From contig CAPAOV010000003.1 of the NCBI GenBank assembly GCA_948579355.1, positions 62,001-126,000 on the forward strand: a stretch of DNA of 64,000 bases, given 5' to 3'. The DNA comes from an uncultured Eubacterium sp. GTDB taxonomy: Bacteria; Bacillota; Clostridia; Lachnospirales; Lachnospiraceae. Shown here in pieces: positions 7,347 to 14,551 of the stretch. Under the pieces are notes generated by a model. It was not told where the DNA came from. It made no database searches and worked only from the letters and a program-made list of their open reading frames with translations. Position numbers and translations under genes: made by a program. Every line of letters starts with the position of its first letter. Positions within the stretch are counted from its first letter, which is position 1.

Positions 7347-9509
7347 CTATCTTATTTTAATCTTTATTTTAGCTGTTTTTAAGCTTCCATCCAATGCCCT
7401 TACTCTGACATAAATTGTTTTCTTCCGTCCTTTCTTCTTTGCTTTCAAAACTCCTTTTTTCGTAAGCGATGCGTATTTCTTGTACTTTTTCTTCGTAAAT
7501 TCATATTTAAATGCTACGGAACCCGTCCGGTTTTTTGTAATTTTCAAATATTTACTCAACTTCAGTTTTTTGCCTGCTTTTACTTTTTTAGAAGCGGGGC
7601 TGAACTTAAGCTTTTTAACAACCGGCGGTATCGTCGGTTCAACCATTCTGTATGGCTCCTGCGTTGGCTTTACCTTTTCCGATGGCACTTGCGTCGGCCC
7701 AAATGTCGGGATGTTCGTTGGTTCCTGCGTCGGCATTGCGGTCGGCTCATCTGTCGGCTCATCTGTCGGTTCATCTGTCGGTTCTTGCGTTGGCGCTGCG
7801 GTCGGCTCATCCGTTGGTTCCTGCGTCGGCGCTGCGGTCGGCTCATCCGTTGGTTCTTGCGTCGGCGCTGCGGTCGCGGTCAAGGTTGGCGTTGGTGTCG
7901 CGGTTAGTGTTGGCGTCACGGTCGGAATCTCTGTCGCTTCTGTAGTAAATGCTTTCAGACAGATGTTGGCATCTATCTTTTGCGCTCCAAAATCTGCCTG
8001 CGTTAAATCAGTCCAACTTCTACCATTATATACAAAACTTTGATTGGTGCCGCCTGACACAACCTCCTCTAAATCAGACCATAGGTATGGTCTTTCAATC
8101 GTATAATAGCTAATAACCCCGCTGCTGTCTTTCAGACTTAAAACAACCGAGAACGTATCTCCTTTTGCTACAAAAACTTCCTCCATTCCCATCTCTGAAA
8201 AATCTACCGTATGATATCCTCTTTCGTTACATTGTCCCGTTATTGTCTCCCCCAGTTTATCACCGGACTTCGGATTGCTCCTGTCTGATACACGATATAA
8301 CTCAATTTTATATGTAACATTTCTCTCCTGCGTATGGAAAGAAACTGCCTCTATCTTTTCATTATGCTGCGCCTCAAATACGTTGGCAACCGATTCAAAA
8401 CCATCTATATAACGCAATGGCAACCCCGAATCATATTGATAGTTATATTCATATCGATTCTCCGGCTCTACATCATAAAAGGTCACTTCCGCCTGCGAAT
8501 CATTTTCTACATTCAATGTTGTATCCTCATAGGAAATCCAAAAATATCCTCCCATGTCATTATAGCTGCCCCAACTGTTGCGAAGCAGCCATGCCCCCGG
8601 TTTATCCGGCCGACAGGATGAGTTAAAATTACTTACTGCATAATTATCATCCCATCCTACAACAGTAACCATATGATTCGTTATTTTTGAAGCATCATCA
8701 CAATAGTAGGCAGTATAATTATCGTCTCCCGTATTACTATATCTCTTGTTTTCCGCTTCCGTACCGGAATAATAAGAAATTGTACCGGAACCATGCTCCA
8801 TTATTTTTTCTTTTATTAAATCACGATTATCTTCTGAAAGGTATACAAATTCCGCATTTTGGATATGATAACTGTCTTTATATAAGACATCTTCCGGCAC
8901 AATGGCCGTTACATTGTTTTTGTATGCAGAAAACAAATACGATGACGGTGCGTCTTCCTCTTCTACGATTCCCTGCCAGCGGGAAAGCGACGCAATCGTT
9001 GCATAATCATTCCCACCCCATGAGTACACGTTGTTATTCATCTGTTTTACGCGGCAGACATCATCTGACGTAAGCCCTAACGGGTCTAACGCCTTATTGT
9101 AAACGGAATAAGACAGATGATATTCGGATAAATCCGGCTTTGTCTCATAACCCTTTTTCTTAATATTGTTTTCTGACGCAGACATCGCCGCATAGGCCCA
9201 GCAATTTCCGAACACCTCCTGATTACGAATCTCACTCGTGAGCCCCTCCTCTCTGGCGTCATAGGAAGCCGGTATGGAAACACCCCTGCGGGCAGACATT
9301 CTCCTCTTTCCCACATGCAAATCGTCTTCATTTAAGATTGTCTTATGGACAGGAACATATCCGGTTTCGGATACTTCTCCCAATGTATCCTCCCATATTT
9401 TTATATTCTCCTGCGCAGCATCTGTCTGTTCCGCTTTCCCAATCTCCGGATAAAGCAAAAATACCATTGACAGGCATAAAAAGATTGCGATTGCTCTTCT
9501 TTTTTTCAT
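7347..9509 (-). CDS. secreted C1A (papain-like) cysteine peptidase with Thr/Pro-rich repeat linker
   Basis: 720 aa from the ATG at 9509 (AGGAG upstream), giving a signal peptide (MKKRRAIAIFLCLSMVFLL...). The peptidase domain shows the oxyanion Gln and catalytic Cys in NQEVFGNCWAYAAMSASENN, the catalytic His in NHMVTVVGWDDNY, and the Asn in LLRNSWGSYNDMGGYFW. It is followed by a lectin-like beta domain (around VANVFEAQHNEKIEAVSFHT). Next comes a linker of repeated PTQEPTDEPTAA units and a strongly basic C-terminal domain (KKLKFSPASKKVKAGKKLKL...) that may bind cell wall. Such proteins are typically exported, wall-associated proteases of Clostridia. A longer in-frame extension upstream of 9509 has no plausible start signals. 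Confidence 0.9.
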   Translation of the reverse strand: MKKRRAIAIFLCLSMVFLLYPEIGKAEQTDAAQENIKIWEDTLGEVSETGYVPVHKTILNEDDLHVGKRRMSARRGVSIPASYDAREEGLTSEIRNQEVFGNCWAYAAMSASENNIKKKGYETKPDLSEYHLSYSVYNKALDPLGLTSDDVCRVKQMNNNVYSWGGNDYATIASLSRWQGIVEEEDAPSSYLFSAYKNNVTAIVPEDVLYKDSYHIQNAEFVYLSEDNRDLIKEKIMEHGSGTISYYSGTEAENKRYSNTGDDNYTAYYCDDASKITNHMVTVVGWDDNYAVSNFNSSCRPDKPGAWLLRNSWGSYNDMGGYFWISYEDTTLNVENDSQAEVTFYDVEPENRYEYNYQYDSGLPLRYIDGFESVANVFEAQHNEKIEAVSFHTQERNVTYKIELYRVSDRSNPKSGDKLGETITGQCNERGYHTVDFSEMGMEEVFVAKGDTFSVVLSLKDSSGVISYYTIERPYLWSDLEEVVSGGTNQSFVYNGRSWTDLTQADFGAQKIDANICLKAFTTEATEIPTVTPTLTATPTPTLTATAAPTQEPTDEPTAAPTQEPTDEPTAAPTQEPTDEPTDEPTDEPTAMPTQEPTNIPTFGPTQVPSEKVKPTQEPYRMVEPTIPPVVKKLKFSPASKKVKAGKKLKLSKYLKITKNRTGSVAFKYEFTKKKYKKYASLTKKGVLKAKKKGRKKTIYVRVRALDGSLKTAKIKIKIR
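7632..7935 (-). repeat. in-frame PT(Q)EPTDEP linker repeats inside the protease gene
   Basis: Short tandem repeats of GGTTCATCTGTCGG / GCTGCGGTCGG type encode PTQEPTDEPTAA units repeated three times with further partial units. The nucleotide repeats are near identical, so copy number could change by slippage or recombination without breaking the frame. They also create long glycine/valine-rich open frames on the other strand that are not genes. Confidence 0.85.
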
Positions 9510-9630
9510 ACAATACTCACTCTCCTGTTCAGAATTCCAAAAATATATATTCATTCTATCGAAAAAGTAGTATAAATTCAACTTTTTTTCAATATAATAT
9601 AGCAAAAAAATAATGCGGGAAACTTTAATT

Positions 9631-10419
9631 ATGAACATAGAAAAAGAACGTGAAAAACTGATTCTCTTTACAAAGGTAGGTGCCATTGTCCTAACTTCGA
9701 TTGCCCTCTTGGCATCCAGCATTCTCCTCTACCCTAAAAACCAGGAGGTTATCAGCACTTCACTGATACAGGGAAAAGAACTTCCGATTTACTGCGTGGA
9801 AACAGACAAACCGCAAATATCAATAAGTTTCGACGCTGCTTGGGGAAATGATGACACGAAGGACCTTCTGGCAACGCTAAAAAAACATAACGTCAAGGCA
9901 ACTTTTTTTATGACGGGCGGATGGATTGAAAAATATCCGGATGACGTAAAGGCGATTGCGGCAGAAGGGCATGACCTTGGCAATCACAGCGAAAATCATA
10001 AGCAGATGTCACAACTGTCAGCAGAACAGTGTAAAGAAGAACTGATGAAACCGCATGAAAAGGTGAAGAAGTTGACCGGCAAAGACATGATACTATTCCG
10101 CCCTCCCTATGGGGATTATAACGATACACTCATTCAGGTGTGCCGCGAGAATCAATACTATGCCATTCAGTGGGATGTTGACTCCCTTGACTGGAAAGAC
10201 TATGACGCCGCCACCATCATTCGCCGCGTGACAGAGCACAAGCACTTGGGAAACGGCTCCATCATTCTCTGCCACAACGGTGGGAAACATACCGCAGAAG
10301 CGTTGGATGAGCTGCTTTCCACCCTGAAAGAAAAAGGATTTACGCTCGTACCAATCTCCCAGCTAATCATAAAAGATAACTATACCATTGACACGGAGGG
10401 GAGACAGAAAGGGAAATAG
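9631..10419 (+). CDS. polysaccharide deacetylase (NodB domain, PdaB-like)
   Basis: About 262 aa with one N-terminal membrane anchor (ILFTKVGAIVLTSIALLASS). NodB motifs: ISISFDAAWGNDD (motif 1, with the first Asp kept and the usual second Asp replaced by Ala, as in sporulation PdaB-type proteins with SFDxxWG), GHDLGNHSENH (zinc-binding H-x3-H), FRPPYGDYN, WDVDSLDW and ILCHNG. It probably acts on peptidoglycan or another wall glycan outside the membrane, possibly in spores. The start is uncertain: the ATG at 9613 is in frame, and I prefer 9631 because of a weak GGGA upstream. It is divergent from the protease gene. Confidence 0.87.
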   Translation: MNIEKEREKLILFTKVGAIVLTSIALLASSILLYPKNQEVISTSLIQGKELPIYCVETDKPQISISFDAAWGNDDTKDLLATLKKHNVKATFFMTGGWIEKYPDDVKAIAAEGHDLGNHSENHKQMSQLSAEQCKEELMKPHEKVKKLTGKDMILFRPPYGDYNDTLIQVCRENQYYAIQWDVDSLDWKDYDAATIIRRVTEHKHLGNGSIILCHNGGKHTAEALDELLSTLKEKGFTLVPISQLIIKDNYTIDTEGRQKGK

Positions 10420-10440
10420 TTATTTTTATTTATCAAAATC

Positions 10441-10470
10441 AAAAAAGGGCTGGGAAACCAGTCCTTTTTT
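10441..10470 (+). terminator. Rho-independent terminator
   Basis: AAAAAAGGGCTGG-GAAA-CCAGTCCTTTTTT: a perfect-looking stem with a GAAA loop and a T6 tract, 21 nt after the deacetylase stop codon. The A-run on the other arm makes it potentially bidirectional, so it may also serve the minus-strand YgiT gene. Confidence 0.92.
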
Positions 10471-10501
10471 ACTGTCTTAATTCTTATTTATTGCATTTTC
10501 A

Positions 10502-10729
10502 TCATGCAGCACTACTATAATTTACAATCGAAATTTCCTGTGTAAATTGTTTCGCCTGTTCCGTAATCTGTTCCAGTCTTTTAATAACATCCCCTGTATA
10601 GATAATCTCGTTACATTCTGTACACTTATAACAGGGAACTTTCCGCACAATCAAAAGGCAGTTCTCTAAATCTGTTACGCTCGTTGTATATCCTTTTTCG
10701 GCCTTAGCTCCACATTCCATACATACCAT
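10502..10729 (-). CDS. YgiT-type zinc-finger protein (MqsA-N-like antitoxin candidate)
   Basis: 75 aa. Two CxxC pairs, CMECG near the start and CYKCTEC about 30 residues later, form the zinc-binding domain seen at the N-terminus of MqsA/YgiT antitoxins. The C-terminal HTH of full MqsA is absent; only a short helix follows. It begins 2 nt after the stop of the DUF4258 gene with AAAGGGG upstream, so the order is toxin first, antitoxin second, as in mqsRA and many DUF4258-YgiT pairs. Confidence 0.82.
   Translation of the reverse strand: MVCMECGAKAEKGYTTSVTDLENCLLIVRKVPCYKCTECNEIIYTGDVIKRLEQITEQAKQFTQEISIVNYSSAA
10624..10660. repeat. 37-bp direct repeat, copy 1 (inside the YgiT gene)
   Basis: This 37-bp stretch, coding for part of the YgiT zinc-finger protein, is repeated without difference at 11137-11173, just downstream of rubrerythrin. 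Confidence 0.9.
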
Positions 10730-10731
10730 GA

Positions 10732-11046
10732 TTAACGCCCCTTTCTTGTTTTAAAATCATTTTCCCACATATCAGTGTCAGGAAAGTATGCAGTTATCAA
10801 ATATATAAAATCTATATCACAACTTAATACTATATGGATATATTCGGATTCTACAGAAAATCCTAATACCAAACAGCTTGATAATGGTTTATCATCTTCA
10901 TATTGTTTAATAATTTCACCTGTATTAATACCGTTTACAATATCATCAATACTTATATTCCTCTCATAAAGACGGATACGTGCATGTTCTGTTATCGCCA
11001 TATTTTCAATCTTATTTAATGCTTTTAACTGCTCCATCGTTATCAT
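10732..11046 (-). CDS. DUF4258 domain protein (RelE/MqsR-like toxin candidate)
   Basis: 104 aa. The core AITEHARIRLYERNISIDDIVNGI followed by GEIIKQYEDDKPLSSCLVLGF matches the DUF4258 family, small proteins that often pair with a YgiT-type zinc-finger antitoxin and are thought to be mRNA-interferase-like. The adjacent gene at 10502 is such a partner, separated by 2 nt. Toxin activity is inferred from family and context only. Confidence 0.8.
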   Translation of the reverse strand: MITMEQLKALNKIENMAITEHARIRLYERNISIDDIVNGINTGEIIKQYEDDKPLSSCLVLGFSVESEYIHIVLSCDIDFIYLITAYFPDTDMWENDFKTRKGR

Positions 11047-11136
11047 TTTTCACCAACTTTTCTATTGATATTCCTATTGTAACAGATTATCCAACCTTTT
11101 AAAACCCTTTTTCAACTTATCCATACCTCTAAAGTA

Positions 11137-11173
11137 ACTTATAACAGGGAACTTTCCGCACAATCAAAAGGCA
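11137..11173. repeat. 37-bp direct repeat, copy 2 (antitoxin gene fragment downstream of rubrerythrin)
   Basis: Identical over 37 bp to the YgiT coding segment at 10624-10660. It abuts the rubrerythrin terminator and has no reading frame of its own. It looks like the leftover of a second antitoxin copy or the footprint of a recombination event that placed the toxin-antitoxin pair here. Confidence 0.88.
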
Positions 11174-11207
11174 AAGAGAGGACTGCTGCCTCCCAACAAC
11201 CCTCTCT
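11174..11207 (-). terminator. terminator of the rubrerythrin gene
   Basis: Minus-strand hairpin with arms AGAGAGG and CCTCTCT enclosing a loop of about 19 nt, followed by TTTGCCTTTT, 12 nt after the stop at 11219. The long loop makes it a moderate rather than strong candidate. Confidence 0.6.
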
Positions 11208-11218
11208 CAGTATTTGGT

Positions 11219-11764
11219 TTAGTAATTCTCTGCATGTACCTCAAAATAGCTCTGTGGATGATTACACACCGAACACACTTCCGGAGCATTCGTTCCCACG
11301 ATAATATGTCCGCAATTTCTGCACTCCCACACCTTGACTTCACTTTTGGCAAATACCGCTGCCGTTTCTACATTTTTCAGAAGCGCACGATATCTCTCCT
11401 CGTGATGTTTCTCTATCTCTCCTACTTTGCGGAACTTATCAGCCAATTCCGGAAATCCCTCTTCCTCGGCTGTCTTTGCAAAGCTTTCATACATATCTGT
11501 CCACTCATAGTTTTCTCCCTCAGCGGCAGCTTCCAGATTTTGCGCTGTGTCACCGATTCCCTGTAGTTCCTTAAACCAAAGTTTTGCGTGTTCCTTTTCG
11601 TTGTCAGCCGTTTTCAGAAACAGGGAAGCGATTTGCTCATATCCCTCTTTTTTTGCCACAGAGGCAAAATAAGTATACTTATTCCTCGCCTGTGATTCCC
11701 CTGCAAATGCAGCTTGCAAATTTTTCTCTGTCTTTGTTCCGGCATATTGATTTGATTTTGCCAT
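11219..11764 (-). CDS. rbr: rubrerythrin
   Basis: 181 aa. The N-terminal ferritin-like diiron domain carries AGESQARNKYTYFASVAKKEG and NEKEHAKLW, then FAKTAEEEGF and EIEKHHEERY, supplying the ExxH ligands. The C-terminal rubredoxin domain has WECRNCGH and CSVCNHPQSYF, the four iron-binding cysteines. It reduces hydrogen peroxide in the cytosol of anaerobes. The start is the ATG at 11764, 8 nt after AAAGGAG. Its 5' half plus upstream DNA is duplicated at 19615-20067; this copy is intact and is presumably the working one. In the ancestral order it probably followed the spermidine-synthase-like gene directly. Confidence 0.95.
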   Translation of the reverse strand: MAKSNQYAGTKTEKNLQAAFAGESQARNKYTYFASVAKKEGYEQIASLFLKTADNEKEHAKLWFKELQGIGDTAQNLEAAAEGENYEWTDMYESFAKTAEEEGFPELADKFRKVGEIEKHHEERYRALLKNVETAAVFAKSEVKVWECRNCGHIIVGTNAPEVCSVCNHPQSYFEVHAENY

Positions 11765-11869
11765 CGTTCTCTCTCCTTTCGCATGAAACATTTTAAATTT
11801 TATTCTGCAAATTTCATCCCTAATTCTTTTATCTCAGGTATGAAGTTAATCTCCAGTTATTTATAAGCG
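11555..11869. repeat. 315-bp direct repeat, left copy (rubrerythrin 5' half and upstream)
   Basis: Matches 19615-20067 base for base in length (315 bp once the 130-bp MITE and one 8-bp target copy are removed from the right copy), with roughly ten substitutions seen by eye. The repeat runs from mid-rubrerythrin through its start and leader to the last dozen bases of the spermidine-synthase-like gene. The two copies bracket the accessory island. Confidence 0.92.
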
Positions 11870-11888
11870 TGAACACTTACACTGATGC

Positions 11889-12116
11889 CTATAACTGGCT
11901 ACAAAATTTATTTTCTATAAAATATTCCAGTAATTTACCATACATATCCTGTGCAGACAAACAAGTATCTAGCAAATATCCCTGCTCATTCTCAACTTCT
12001 TTTAATCCTCTGTAATAATAAAGTTTATGCCGTTCGTCAACAATAAATGGAATTACGTTATTTTTTAAACATTCTTTGAACATTATTAAAGGTCCTACTC
12101 TGCCATTACCATTAGC
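11889..12116 (-). pseudogene. C-terminal fragment of a Fic-family protein
   Basis: The open stretch reads ANGNGRVGPLIMFKECLKN and then NVIPFIVDERHKLYYYRGLKE. This is the end of the Fic catalytic motif (GNGRxGR, with the last Arg replaced by Pro) and the conserved C-terminus of HTH-Fic proteins. A stop codon at 12117-12119 lies directly before it, so the N-terminal domain and the catalytic His are missing. The first usable ATG (12083) would give a 64-aa peptide without the active site. It may derive from the same kind of gene as the broken one at 14552-15275. Confidence 0.8.
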
Positions 12117-12151
12117 TCATATCAAGTATAGGACAATATTTTTTATATATT

Positions 12152-12643
12152 TTATCTCATTTCTTTGTTTTCTTCATGAATATCTTCTATCCTATTTTTA
12201 TATATTTTGATAATCTGTCTTATTGTTCCCTTAAAATATTCCCTCAACCACTCATACTTTTCTCGAACTCCTATATCCTTATTTTTCATACCATTATAAA
12301 TCAATTCCTGAATTTTGCTCAATGTGTCTTGTATAAAATTTGTACAAACATATTTATCCATTACATATACATCTTTTTTAGATGCTTGTACCATTTGGCA
12401 TCCAACGCTCATGTAATCAATATATGTAATGCCATCAGAATCTCTTTTTATATATGCAAGCTCATTATCATAAAAATCTTTTTCTACATCTTGTGGGAAT
12501 AGAACTACTTTTTCATTGTCAAACCAAGTATAATCCTTGAATTTATTTTCAAATTCTTCTTCGTCCCATAATTGTATTGTTTCCAGTGCATTCTTTCTTA
12601 TTGTTATTCTTGGATATTTTGAAACTTCACTTTCCAGTCCATT
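12152..12643 (-). pseudogene. remnant of an unrecognised gene (3' part)
   Basis: A continuous frame runs from just after a stop at 12644-12646 to the stop at 12152 (about 164 codons). It begins NGLESEVSKYPRITIRKNA and ends KNRIEDIHEENKEMR, but it has no start codon with a ribosome-binding site until an internal ATG at 12412 (86 aa). It joins directly to the end of the truncated phosphoesterase, so the 5' part was probably lost in a deletion that fused two genes. The charged, Trp/Tyr-containing sequence is not one I recognise. Confidence 0.5.
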
Positions 12644-12651
12644 TTATCAAG

Positions 12652-13101
12652 CTACTGCTCCACATACTGCCTGATTTCTTCCGAAAGCTGTTCATCCTCC
12701 CACCATCCCCAACCGTATGCAAGGCGTATTTCCTTATCAATGCTATATGCACCTCCGATGACAACCGTCTTTAGTCCATCCAGTTCAAAAATTTCCCCGT
12801 CTTTTGCAAACAGTATGTTTGGATATTCTTTTTCCACATATACTGTACCGCCATGCCACTCTGTTTCCTCATATGAGGGAATGGCATATGGCCTTTTTTT
12901 ATGGTTTCCATGTATGCAGAACAGTGTTATCAGCATTGCTGCTATGTAATCTTTCTTTATCTGATCCTTAAAACCGCCGCTAAAGTTGATACCCGCATCT
13001 CCAAGTATAATCATTATGTCATCCACAGATGTTTCAAATCTCACACAAAAATCAAATATGCGCTGGAAATCCCCATGTGCATCCCCTGTAATATAAATCA
13101 T
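12652..13101 (-). CDS. metallophosphoesterase, C-terminally truncated
   Basis: 149 aa. The N-terminal half of a calcineurin-like phosphoesterase is present: GDAHGDFQRIFDF (D-x-H), IMIILGDAGIN (GDxG) and FCIHGNHKKRP (GNH), followed by GGAYSIDK. The frame stops with TAG after QYVEQ; reading through it gives LDKMDWKV, the expected continuation in this family, before a second stop. The downstream histidine metal ligands (usually in a T-H-x-P motif) are missing. Full relatives are around 230-250 aa, so this is probably inactive. The start has AAAGGAGG upstream. Confidence 0.75.
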   Translation of the reverse strand: MIYITGDAHGDFQRIFDFCVRFETSVDDIMIILGDAGINFSGGFKDQIKKDYIAAMLITLFCIHGNHKKRPYAIPSYEETEWHGGTVYVEKEYPNILFAKDGEIFELDGLKTVVIGGAYSIDKEIRLAYGWGWWEDEQLSEEIRQYVEQ

Positions 13102-13211
13102 AACACTCTGCCTCCTTTCCGGGCAGTATAACCACTAACCATTACAGCATATTATTACCATGGTATGATGTTATAGAAAAAACTTATCATATAAAAAATA
13201 TTAACAGTCCG

Positions 13212-14372
13212 TTATCTCAGAATCTCCCTAATATACCGCTCATAACAATAGACTCTATACCTCTGCTTGTTTGAAATTTCCTTTATCAAGTCATGTTTTT
13301 CTAAAATAGCAACTAACTTCGCAGCGGTATTATATGCTGTATGAAACTCCTGCTCGATATCACGAATGACAAAAACTGGATTTTCTTCCATAAATGCAGA
13401 TATCTCCTGCAATAAAGATTTTTGTTTTTCATTTTTGATAGAAATCAAGGTATTCTTATGAATCTGTTCCAACTGAATAATCGCCTGATTTGTTTTGGCA
13501 GCCGCCATTTCCACAACATGTATAAAAAATGAAATCCATTTACTATAATCTCCACTTTCCCTAACTTGACGCATTGCCGACTTCCGCTCTGCATCCTGCT
13601 CTACAAAATATCTGGCAAATGGAATGTAATAATCACTTCCCATACCTTTCTGTTTCAAAAAGAAGTTTAATAAAATGCTGACCCAAATTTCATTATCCTC
13701 CTCATACGGCATAATTGTCAAGAACTGATACGCCAGAAGTCCCGCTTTTATAATCGGATCTATCCTTATAGCTTCATTCCAATATAGTTCTAAATCCCGC
13801 ATCAACTCAGGAACTTGTTCCGGTGTTGGTGGATTATACTCCAACAAACTTACTTTCTTAAATTTTGAATTTTCCCATATCTGATTCCGCCGAAATGTCG
13901 CATTCTGATATTTTATTTCAAATTTTCCCCTAAGAATATTACTGCAAATGCGGTCTTTATGTTCTTCCATACATTCATATAAAATCTTTTTTCTGAAAAT
14001 ATCTTCTGATATCCGAATACTAAATACATCTGCTAATTGTATCTCTATGTCATCATTTTCCAAAACAGAAATGCATTCCTGTTTATAAAGCTGTCTGTTT
14101 CTAGCTTTGAAATCTGTTTCATAAAAGCTAATCCCCTGCATTTTCCCGATTTCTCTATAAATGATGTTTATCCGATGTCCCCATTCATCTACTAAAAATG
14201 GCTGCTCATCTACGTGTTGTAATGGAGCAGGAATATAAGTGCGATAATATAATCTGCTGTGCGCTTCTTGTACTCCTACAGCATTACGAATAATTTCATA
14301 TTTTCCGGCATTATTCTTTTCCATACGCCGCTTTGCTTCGTCATAACACGTATGTCTGTCAATATTTTCCAT
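13212..14372 (-). CDS. Fic-family protein with destroyed catalytic motif
   Basis: 386 aa with the overall layout of Fic (AMPylase-fold) proteins: an N-terminal region containing YIPAPLQHV, the Fic core, and a C-terminal winged-helix-like region (FVIRDIEQEFHTAYNTAAKLVAILEKHDLI). Where active members have HYQFETIHPFxDGNGRxGR, this protein reads AYQFLTIMPYEEDNEIWVS. The catalytic His is Met, and the GNGR phosphate loop and final Arg are lost, while the surrounding helices are kept. It therefore cannot transfer AMP by the known mechanism. The frame is intact over its full length, which suggests a retained binding or regulatory role or recent inactivation. A 39-codon ORF precedes it by 8 nt. Confidence 0.8.
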   Translation of the reverse strand: MENIDRHTCYDEAKRRMEKNNAGKYEIIRNAVGVQEAHSRLYYRTYIPAPLQHVDEQPFLVDEWGHRINIIYREIGKMQGISFYETDFKARNRQLYKQECISVLENDDIEIQLADVFSIRISEDIFRKKILYECMEEHKDRICSNILRGKFEIKYQNATFRRNQIWENSKFKKVSLLEYNPPTPEQVPELMRDLELYWNEAIRIDPIIKAGLLAYQFLTIMPYEEDNEIWVSILLNFFLKQKGMGSDYYIPFARYFVEQDAERKSAMRQVRESGDYSKWISFFIHVVEMAAAKTNQAIIQLEQIHKNTLISIKNEKQKSLLQEISAFMEENPVFVIRDIEQEFHTAYNTAAKLVAILEKHDLIKEISNKQRYRVYCYERYIREILR

Positions 14373-14380
14373 AACATAAA

Positions 14381-14500
14381 CTACTCCTGTTTCCTTTCAA
14401 TCCCTTCCAAGGTAAAATAACTTCCAAATAATGCTTTTCTATCCAAATTGTAATAAGCTATTTTTCTTTCTATACTTCTTCCACCTTCATTTTTCTCCAT
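14381..14500 (-). CDS. small ORF upstream of the Fic-like gene (39 aa)
   Basis: ATG at 14500 preceded by AGGAG about 7 nt upstream. It encodes 39 residues starting MEKNEGGRSIERKIAYYNLD and ends 8 nt before the Fic-like start. The tight spacing and good ribosome-binding site suggest translation and coupling. Small ORFs in this position in fic operons can be antitoxins, but the S/T-x3-E-G/N inhibitory motif is not obvious here. Unknown function. Confidence 0.55.
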   Translation of the reverse strand: MEKNEGGRSIERKIAYYNLDRKALFGSYFTLEGIERKQE

Positions 14501-14551
14501 ATACACACTCCTGTTAATGATTCGTTTTTATCCTGTTTTCATTATATCATT

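Noticed and set aside
7632..7935. Possible CRISPR-like regular repeats
   Set aside because: The repeats are in frame, adjacent without spacers, and encode a Thr/Pro linker. No cas genes are present anywhere in the window.
7480..8043. Plus-strand glycine/valine-rich repetitive open frames
   Set aside because: They are antisense to the PTQEPT repeat tract of the protease gene. The apparent repeats follow from the coding strand, and there is no ribosome-binding site.
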